Shown piece after piece: positions 5,816 through 11,727 of a stretch of 11,727 nucleotides of DNA; within the stretch, counting starts at the first letter, position 1; every line of letters begins with the position of its first letter. Source of the stretch: Desulfuromonadaceae bacterium (GTDB lineage Bacteria; Desulfobacterota; Desulfuromonadia; Desulfuromonadales; Desulfuromonadaceae); contig JAMOOS010000155.1 of the NCBI GenBank assembly GCA_027065245.1, forward strand, positions 1 to 11,727, in the 5' to 3' direction. The position numbers and the translations under genes are program-made. A model generated the notes under the pieces. The model did not search any database. It worked only from the letters and a program-made list of their open reading frames with translations, and had not been told where the DNA came from.

Positions 5816-5862
5816 GTTAGAATGTGTCGGCATCATGTTGGGTAAATGAAAGGATTTTAGCA

Positions 5863-8148
5863 GTGTCGATATCTCTTTCGCAATCAATAAGGCGTAACGG
5901 TGTTGTTCTGGCTTTGCTGTGGAGCATTGTTGTTGCGGTCGGTTTTGTCGGTTACTATCATTACGTGCGTGACGACTGTTTGCGCCTGGCGCATATTCAG
6001 GCGGTGCAGGCTTATGAAAAGGATATGGTCTATCGCCGCTGGGTGGCTGTGAACCACGGCGTGTATGTGGCCGTTACCGAACAAACACCGCCCAATCCCT
6101 ATCTGTCCCATCTGCCCGAGCGCGATATCGTCACCCCGTCCGGTCGCCACCTCACTTTGGTAAATCCGGCCTATATGACCCGCCAGGTTATTAAAATCCA
6201 GTTGCGCGATTACGGCCTGCGTGCTCATATCACCAGCTTGAAACCGATACGCCCCGGCAATGCCGCCGACGCGTGGGAAACTGCGGCTCTGCGCCGCTTT
6301 GAACAGGGGGAAAAAGAAGTTACGGCGGTGGTAGAGAGAGATGGCGTATCCTGCTATCGCCTGATGCGTCCCATGTACGTTGAGCCGGCGTGTCTGTATT
6401 GCCACGCCCGCCAGGGTTACAAGGTGGGGGATGTGCGCGGCGGTCTGAGTGTGACCGTGCCGGTGCAGCCGCTGTGGAATGTAGCGGTGCGTGGATTGCG
6501 CCTGGTTGGTTTGGCTGTTGCTTTGCTGTGGCTGCTGGTAATGTTCTATATCGCCTTTTTTACCCGGCGCTTGTGTGGCCATGCCAAGGCGATGGACGAG
6601 GTGCAGCATCACCTCAAAGTCAGCGAGAATAAATATCGCACCTTGATAGATACCCAACCCGTGGGAGTGTTTGTCTATCGTTTTGACGGCGACCAGTACA
6701 GCAACTTTATTGAGGTGAATCGTTACGCCGTGCAGCGTTTTGGCTACAGCGAAGAGGAGCTGTTGCGATTGACGCCGCAGGATATTGTCTGCCGGGAGGA
6801 TTACGAGCGCTATGCTAACGAAAAATGGTGCCAGCGCCGTGCCAGGCACGGCTGTATACGTGCTGAAATGACGGCTGTTACCAAGAACGGTGAGCGTTTT
6901 CCGGTGGAGTTATATTCCTGCCAGGTGGAGTTGCTGGGGGAAGATTACATCCTTACCATGGTGCACGATATCAGCACGATGAAGCAGGCTGAAATGCAGC
7001 GCCAAAATCTGGAACTGGAGCTGCGGCAAAAAAATAAAATGGAAGCCCTTGGGGTGATGGCGGGAGGAGTTGCTCACGATTTTAACAACAATCTTTCCAT
7101 AATTCTGGGCAATATAGAGTTGACGTTGCTTGGTCTGGACAAAGACAGTCCCTTGCGCGACTACGTAGAACACGCCCGCACCGCCGTGTTGCGCTCGCGT
7201 GATCTGGTGCAGCATATTCTTACCTACAGTCGCCGTGGTATGCAGGAGTTTGACCGCCTGAATCTTGTTCAGGTGGTTAGCGAAACCATGCAGATGTTGC
7301 GTGCTACCACCGCTTCTACCGTGGTGTTCGATGTGCAGTTGCCCGCCTATCCAGTGATGGTCACTTCTGATTTTGCCCGTCTGCAGGAGATACTGATCAA
7401 TTTGTGTGCCAATGCAGTACATGCCATGGGCAACAAAGGCCGGTTGCAGGTTCTGGTACAGGTGACCAGTCTGGAAAGGGACGATATTCCTGCCGGCTGT
7501 GAAGCGGCACCGGGTTGTTACGCGTGCTTGAGTGTTGCCGACAGTGGCTGCGGTATTGAGCCCAAGAATCTCACCATGATTTTTGATCCGTTTTTTACCA
7601 CCAAAGATGTAGGTGAGGGAACGGGCATGGGATTGGCGGTGGTTAAAGGTATTGTTGAACGGCATGGTGGCTTTATACGGGTAGACAGCCAGGTGGGCAG
7701 TGGTACCCGTTTTGATATCTACCTGCCGGCCAGTGTTGACGAGAACCACCCAAGCCGACCGTTGCGCCGGGGTGGGCATATTGTGCTGGCGCTGGATAAT
7801 TCCATTATTGCCGAATTGTGGGCGCAGACACTGCGTTCGGAAGGGTACGAAGTTGACCTGGCTGAAGATTGTGACGCTGTCGCCGCGCTGTGTGCTGTGG
7901 ATGCCATGCCGGATATGCTGGTGTGTGATTCTGCTTTTTCCTCCGGCGGCGGTTGTAGTCTTGCCGGGAAGTTAGCGGCCCGATGCCCGCATCTTGTAGT
8001 GGTGCTGTGTCTGCGGGAGGATGAAGATTGTCATGCGGTGGCGGCGTCGCTGCGGCTGTGGCGAGTACCGCTGTCGCTGCTGGATATGCTGGACAAGGTG
8101 CGTGAAGAACTGCAGGATGTTGACTTAAGAGGAGTGTCCCGGCTATGA
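5863..8148 (+). CDS. Heme-c sensor histidine kinase (DUF3365-PAS-HisKA-HATPase) with degenerate receiver
   Basis: This 761-residue membrane kinase has TM1 at about 13-33 and a periplasmic DUF3365/Tll0287-like domain at 34-206. That domain contains TPPNPYLSHLPERD, NPAYMTRQV, HITSLKPIRPGNA, and a covalent heme motif CLYCH (Cys177, Cys180, His181) followed by GYKVGDVRGG. TM2 is at about 210-235, a PAS domain at about 253-375, and HisKA with His405 in AHDFNNN. The HATPase has Asn517, DSGCGI (560-565), FDPFFTTK and GTGMGLAVV (586-594). The C-terminal receiver at about 638-755 keeps Asp689 (VCDSAF) but has LDN instead of DD and lacks the conserved Lys (RVPLS). The chosen start is GTG 5863, 8 nt after AAAGGA; a GTG at 5824 is in frame but has no ribosome site. 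The heme suggests redox or gas sensing, as an inference. The stop overlaps the next ATG (ATGA). Confidence 0.93.
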   Translation: MSISLSQSIRRNGVVLALLWSIVVAVGFVGYYHYVRDDCLRLAHIQAVQAYEKDMVYRRWVAVNHGVYVAVTEQTPPNPYLSHLPERDIVTPSGRHLTLVNPAYMTRQVIKIQLRDYGLRAHITSLKPIRPGNAADAWETAALRRFEQGEKEVTAVVERDGVSCYRLMRPMYVEPACLYCHARQGYKVGDVRGGLSVTVPVQPLWNVAVRGLRLVGLAVALLWLLVMFYIAFFTRRLCGHAKAMDEVQHHLKVSENKYRTLIDTQPVGVFVYRFDGDQYSNFIEVNRYAVQRFGYSEEELLRLTPQDIVCREDYERYANEKWCQRRARHGCIRAEMTAVTKNGERFPVELYSCQVELLGEDYILTMVHDISTMKQAEMQRQNLELELRQKNKMEALGVMAGGVAHDFNNNLSIILGNIELTLLGLDKDSPLRDYVEHARTAVLRSRDLVQHILTYSRRGMQEFDRLNLVQVVSETMQMLRATTASTVVFDVQLPAYPVMVTSDFARLQEILINLCANAVHAMGNKGRLQVLVQVTSLERDDIPAGCEAAPGCYACLSVADSGCGIEPKNLTMIFDPFFTTKDVGEGTGMGLAVVKGIVERHGGFIRVDSQVGSGTRFDIYLPASVDENHPSRPLRRGGHIVLALDNSIIAELWAQTLRSEGYEVDLAEDCDAVAALCAVDAMPDMLVCDSAFSSGGGCSLAGKLAARCPHLVVVLCLREDEDCHAVAASLRLWRVPLSLLDMLDKVREELQDVDLRGVSRL

Positions 8149-9206
8149 GTGATGGTGGGGTAAGTGGATGGGAACACTTGCGGATAATGGTGGTCGACGA
8201 TAGCGACTTGGGGCGCAAGGCGGTTGCCAATATGCTCAAGTATCTGGGGATTGCCACGGTGGAGGCGGTGAGCGGTTCCCAGGCGCTGGAATATATGCGC
8301 GAAAACAGTGTAGATCTGATTCTGATGGATATTCAGATGCCGGATATGGATGGTCTCGAAGCCACACGTCGTATCCGCACTCTTGAACACTGCAGCAGCG
8401 AGTCTCTGCCCATTATTGCCATGACCGCCAACACATTTATTGAACAGAGGGATGCCAATTTGGCGGCGGGAATGAATGGTCAGCTGAACAAGCCGGTGGA
8501 GTTGAGCGCCCTGGTGGCTCAGTTGCAGCAATATTTCCCCAACAGTCAGGTAGACGGCATAATAAGTGATATTATCACCACGGACGAGGTGTACCGTGAA
8601 TTGATGCCTGCTCTGCCGGGTGTGGATGTTAGGGCCGGCTTGCGCCACGTAATGGGCGAGCGTGACAGCTATCTTAGGCAACTGCATAAGTTTGTTGACC
8701 AGTTTGGTGCTTTTGATGCCGAAATTCAGCGTTGCATAGTGGACTCGGCCTGGGATGATGCGCGGCGGCTGGCGCATACCCTTAAAGGAGTAGCAGCGAC
8801 TCTGGGAGCTGATGTGCTTAGCTGGTCGGCACAGCAGCTTGAACAGCAGTTGCGTGATGGCGAATTTCCGGAGGCGCTATTGTCGGCAGCACGGGAGATG
8901 CGGCGCTTGCGTGGGTGTATTGCCGCCCTGCCTTGTCCCGGCGGTCAGGATGACGCTACAACCGACCAGCCGGGAGATGGTGCCGAGTTGCTGTCTCTGC
9001 TGCCTGGCCTGCTGGATGCTTTGCGCGGGTTGCGGGTAAACGAGATTCGCCAGGCTTTTGCGCCGGTCAAACAGCAAAAATGGCCCCATGATTATGACAA
9101 CTTTTTACAAAAACTGGACAAATTGGTAAATAGCTATCAATATGCAGAAGCGGCCAAGCTGGTAAAAACAGTATTGCATCAGGACGGGGGAGACGGTGGC
9201 ACATAA
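8145..9206 (+). CDS. Response regulator with receiver and HPt domains (REC-HPt phosphorelay protein)
   Basis: This 353-residue soluble protein has a canonical receiver at residues 12-130. It has the acidic pair Asp18-Asp19 in VVDDS, phospho-acceptor Asp62 in LMDIQMPDMDG, Thr94 in AMTA, and Lys116 in NKPVE. An HPt domain follows at about 160-250 with His211 in LAHTLKGVAATLGAD, the classic phosphotransfer motif. The C-terminal stretch (about 255-353) is a helical extension often seen after such HPt domains. There is no DNA-binding or enzymatic output domain. Its likely role is to receive phosphate from the upstream kinase on Asp62 and pass it, through His211, to the receiver of the downstream HD-GYP protein. 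It overlaps the kinase stop by 4 bp, with GAGGAG upstream, and the next gene by 11 bp, so the three proteins should be made together. Confidence 0.95.
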   Translation: MSDGGVSGWEHLRIMVVDDSDLGRKAVANMLKYLGIATVEAVSGSQALEYMRENSVDLILMDIQMPDMDGLEATRRIRTLEHCSSESLPIIAMTANTFIEQRDANLAAGMNGQLNKPVELSALVAQLQQYFPNSQVDGIISDIITTDEVYRELMPALPGVDVRAGLRHVMGERDSYLRQLHKFVDQFGAFDAEIQRCIVDSAWDDARRLAHTLKGVAATLGADVLSWSAQQLEQQLRDGEFPEALLSAAREMRRLRGCIAALPCPGGQDDATTDQPGDGAELLSLLPGLLDALRGLRVNEIRQAFAPVKQQKWPHDYDNFLQKLDKLVNSYQYAEAAKLVKTVLHQDGGDGGT

Positions 9207-10263
9207 AAAAAAGCAACTGTTCATCGTAGAGGATACCCCGGCCAACATCGACATACTGTTTACCGTTCTGGGAGATGAATATGACCTGCGCGTGGCGGTT
9301 TCCGGCGAGATTGCGCTGGAAGCGCTGGCTCAGGGAGAATTGCCCGACCTGGTGCTGCTCGATATCATGTTGCCCGGCATTGATGGTTATGAAGTATGCC
9401 GGCGGCTGAAAAAAGATCCGCGCACCCGCGATCTGTGCATAATTTTTCTCACTGCCCTTGACGACAGCGGCGATCAGGCGCGAGGTTTTAATCTGGGTGC
9501 GGTGGACTATATCACCAAACCATTTGATCCGCTGGTTGTGCGGGCGCGGGTGCGTACGCAGTTGGAGCTTAAAAGTTACCGTGACCAGCTCGAAGAGCAG
9601 GTGCGTAAACGCACCGAGGCGCTGGTGCATGCCCAGGAAGCCACCATTGCCAGCATGGCGGTAATAGCCGAGTATCGCGATCCCGAGACCGGGGAGCACG
9701 TTCAGCGAACCAGAGAGTATGTGCGTCTGCTTACCCGTGAACTGGGGCGGGAGTTTCCTGATATCTGCGATGAATTGCAGTGTGACGTATTGGCTCAGGC
9801 GGCGCCGCTGCACGATATAGGCAAAGTTGCCATCCCCGATGCCGTGTTGCTGAAGACCGGTCGTCTTGATGAGGAGGAGTTTGCCATCATGCAGCAGCAT
9901 ACCCTCTTTGGCAGTGAAGCGATAAAACGCACTATGCAGATTTGCGGCCCCAGTCAGCTGCTGCACACTGGTGCCGAAATTGCTGAATTTCATCACGAAA
10001 AATGGGACGGTAGCGGCTATCCCCATGGTTTGCGTGGCGACGAGATTCCGTTGCCGGCACGGATAATGGCGGTGGCCGATGTCTATGACGCCCTCATCAG
10101 CAAGCGGCCATACAAGAAGGCGCTGGAACACGAGCGGGCGGTGGAGATAATACTCAACGGCGATGGCTATACCAGTCCAGAACATTTTGACCCGCGCGTG
10201 CTGGACTGTTTTGAGCGGATAAACGGAGCGTTGCTGGAAATCGCTCGGCGGGTGGCGGACTGA
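9196..10263 (+). CDS. Response regulator with HD-GYP domain, c-di-GMP phosphodiesterase
   Basis: HD-GYP enzymes hydrolyse c-di-GMP, usually fully to GMP. The 355-residue reading has an intact receiver at residues 6-122: Glu12-Asp13, phospho-acceptor Asp56 in LLDIMLPGIDG, Thr86, and Lys108 in ITKPFD. A short coiled-coil linker (about 124-150, SYRDQLEEQVRKRTEAL) follows. The HD-GYP domain spans about 151-350 with AEYRDPETGEHVQR, metal-binding His206-Asp207 in LHDIGKVAIPD, HHEKWDGSGYP (HHE 266-268, GYP 274-276), GLRGDEIP and ADVYDAL. All catalytic signatures are present. The start is GTG 9196, with a G-rich ribosome site (GGGGGAG) 3 nt upstream. It overlaps the REC-HPt gene by 11 bp. It is probably the output of the phosphorelay and the opponent of the divergent diguanylate cyclase. 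Confidence 0.95.
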   Translation: MAHKKKQLFIVEDTPANIDILFTVLGDEYDLRVAVSGEIALEALAQGELPDLVLLDIMLPGIDGYEVCRRLKKDPRTRDLCIIFLTALDDSGDQARGFNLGAVDYITKPFDPLVVRARVRTQLELKSYRDQLEEQVRKRTEALVHAQEATIASMAVIAEYRDPETGEHVQRTREYVRLLTRELGREFPDICDELQCDVLAQAAPLHDIGKVAIPDAVLLKTGRLDEEEFAIMQQHTLFGSEAIKRTMQICGPSQLLHTGAEIAEFHHEKWDGSGYPHGLRGDEIPLPARIMAVADVYDALISKRPYKKALEHERAVEIILNGDGYTSPEHFDPRVLDCFERINGALLEIARRVAD

Positions 10264-10305
10264 TCGCTGGCTGTCCAGATTGAATTCGATTACCGAGAAG
10301 CAAGA

Positions 10306-11727
10306 ATGCGCAGACAACTAAAATTGATTACCGCTGTGCGCCTGCTGTTGTTGGGGGCGTTTGTCATGCTGGTGCTGGCCGTTGTCGCCGTTCAGATATA
10401 CGGTGCGCGTGAGCGTTTTGCCGCCAGTTCAGCCCGGCTGCGTAGCGAATATATGGCGCAGCAGAAAAGTTTGCTCAAAACCGAGGTGGAACGGGTCAGG
10501 GCGACCATAGAGTATTATCGCGAACATAGTGAGCAGCACGTTCGCAGCATGGTGCGTGACCGGGTGTACCGTGCCTGTGCTGCGGCTGAGGCGCTATACA
10601 ACCGTTACGTCGACCAGAAAAATGTTGCTGAAATACAGCAGATCATTATCACGGCGTTGCGCGCCGAACGCTACCCTGAAGACAATGGTTATTTTTTTAT
10701 CACCGCCCTTGATGGTACCGAGGTGCTCTTTGCCGACAAACCGCAACTGGAAGGCCGGAACATGCTGCAGGTGCGTGATTCAAACGGCAAATATGTGGTG
10801 CGCGACATGCTTGAGATAGCGCAGCGTAAGGGTGAAGGATGGTATCGGTATCTGTGGACTAAGCCCGGTATGAGCGGTGCTGATCATACAAAAATTTCGT
10901 TCATCAAGTTATTTAAACCACTCGGCTGGATTATTGGCACCGGTTTATACGTCAGTGATGTGGAAAAAGATCTTCAGGATGAGCTGCTTGATGAGATCAG
11001 TGCCATCCGTTTTGGCAAAAATGGTTACATTTTTGTCAATACCACCGCTGGAGATGCCTTGATTATCGCTGGCAAGCGTTACAATGGCGACAAAAAACTG
11101 TGGCAGGTGTTTCCCGATAAGGCACAACGCTTAAAAGAGATTTTTGCCCTGGAACTCAATGCGTCCAGAAACCCTGGCGGTGATTACATTCACTATACTT
11201 TTCCAAAACTTGCCGATCCCGATACGGAGGCGCCTAAGGTGTCTTTCATAGCTAAAGACGATCATTGGAATTGGATAATCGGTGCCGGTGTGTATCTTGA
11301 TGATGTGGAAGACAAGTTGGCAGTTATGCAACGTGAGCTTGATGGACAATTGCAGCGGGATATCGGCAAGACGCTGTTGGTATCGTTGTTGTTGTTGGCG
11401 TTGTTTTTATGGTTGCTGCATGTAGTAAGTCGCTGGTTGCTGAGAGATGTTTCCTCATTTGTCAGTCAGGTCACCCGGGCCGCTTCGGAAGGTGGGGCGA
11501 TTGATAGCGGTAAAATTCGTTTCAGCGAGCTGGCGCAGATGGCCGTTGATATCAATGTCATCCTAAAGGATCGTCATGCGGCGGAACGCGCCTTGTTTGA
11601 GGAAAAGGAGCATCTGCGTACCACCCTCAATTCCATCGGCGATGCGGTAATTACCACCGATACCGATGGCGTGATTACCGGAATGAATCCGGTGGCGGAA
11701 CACCTTACCGGCTGGCCTGAAAGCGAG
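10306..11727 (+). CDS. Membrane sensor with two Cache-like repeats and PAS domain, 3' end outside window
   Basis: The frame is open from ATG 10306 to the right edge (474 codons). TM1 lies at about residues 11-31. The periplasmic part has two similar Cache-type units. The first runs from NGYFFIT (127-133) to GWIIGTGLYVSDVE (207-220). The second runs from NGYIFVN (239-245) to NWIIGAGVYLDDVE (322-335). TM2 is at about 357-377, then a HAMP-like stretch, then a PAS domain beginning EEKEHLRTTLNSIGDAVITT (from about 432) and cut by the edge. Cache domains of this type usually bind small extracellular ligands such as organic acids. The output domain is missing; a histidine kinase or a GGDEF/EAL enzyme is equally possible. 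The ribosome site is weak (GAGAAG). It starts 42 bp after the HD-GYP gene with no terminator between, so it may be the fourth gene of that operon. Confidence 0.88.
   Translation, partial: MRRQLKLITAVRLLLLGAFVMLVLAVVAVQIYGARERFAASSARLRSEYMAQQKSLLKTEVERVRATIEYYREHSEQHVRSMVRDRVYRACAAAEALYNRYVDQKNVAEIQQIIITALRAERYPEDNGYFFITALDGTEVLFADKPQLEGRNMLQVRDSNGKYVVRDMLEIAQRKGEGWYRYLWTKPGMSGADHTKISFIKLFKPLGWIIGTGLYVSDVEKDLQDELLDEISAIRFGKNGYIFVNTTAGDALIIAGKRYNGDKKLWQVFPDKAQRLKEIFALELNASRNPGGDYIHYTFPKLADPDTEAPKVSFIAKDDHWNWIIGAGVYLDDVEDKLAVMQRELDGQLQRDIGKTLLVSLLLLALFLWLLHVVSRWLLRDVSSFVSQVTRAASEGGAIDSGKIRFSELAQMAVDINVILKDRHAAERALFEEKEHLRTTLNSIGDAVITTDTDGVITGMNPVAEHLTGWPESE

Noticed and set aside
5824..5862. Earlier GTG start of the heme kinase (13 residues longer)
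   Set aside because: There is no ribosome site before GTG 5824, whereas AAAGGA lies 8 nt before GTG 5863. The extra residues are not needed for the signal-anchor helix.
5884..6849. Minus-strand open frame (321 codons) opposite the heme kinase sensor domain
   Set aside because: It is antisense to strongly recognisable DUF3365 and PAS sequence, with no ribosome site.
9067..10317. Long minus-strand open frame (416 codons) opposite the HD-GYP gene
   Set aside because: It is the antisense of a gene with a full set of catalytic motifs, shows no recognisable domain and no ribosome site. Long shadow frames are common in such GC-rich coding DNA.

Overview
The window looks like a chromosomal segment of a Gram-negative bacterium. 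A deltaproteobacterium of the Desulfuromonas/Geobacter/Pelobacter type is the most likely host. This is inferred from oxygen-sensitive ThiH rather than ThiO in the thiamin operon, ThiF of the short ThiS-fused kind, a periplasmic c-type heme sensor kinase, and dense c-di-GMP signalling. No rRNA, tRNA, IS element or CRISPR array was seen.

Left part (1-4226, minus strand). A TPP-riboswitch-controlled thiazole operon reads thiF-thiS-thiG-thiH-thiE from 4027 down to 417. It is preceded by a promoter, a textbook TPP aptamer and an intrinsic terminator whose T-tract touches the thiF start codon. ThiF activates ThiS, ThiS carries the sulfur, ThiH makes dehydroglycine from tyrosine, ThiG closes the thiazole ring, and ThiE joins thiazole to pyrimidine. 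thiC and thiD are not here. Downstream on the same strand is a type II toxin-antitoxin pair: a ribbon-helix-helix-like antitoxin and a PIN toxin cut by the window edge. It has its own promoter with a direct-repeat operator candidate.

Middle (4328-5585). A small unrecognised helical protein on the plus strand converges on, and overlaps by 53 bp, a minus-strand response-regulator-type diguanylate cyclase. The receiver domain of this cyclase has lost its phospho-acceptor Asp and conserved Lys, while its GGEEF active site and inhibitory site are intact.

Right part (5863-11727, plus strand). Divergent from the cyclase is a tight operon. It encodes a heme-c (DUF3365/Tll0287-like) sensor histidine kinase with a degenerate C-terminal receiver, a REC-HPt protein, and a REC-HD-GYP c-di-GMP phosphodiesterase. 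The genes overlap by 4 and 11 bp. The residues needed for a four-step His-Asp-His-Asp relay are all visible. 42 bp further on starts a membrane sensor with two Cache-like repeats and a PAS domain, which runs off the right edge. The cluster reads as a redox or ligand-sensing phosphorelay that degrades c-di-GMP, facing a cyclase that appears not to be controlled by phosphorylation. It is the most interesting part of the window, although each domain family is known.
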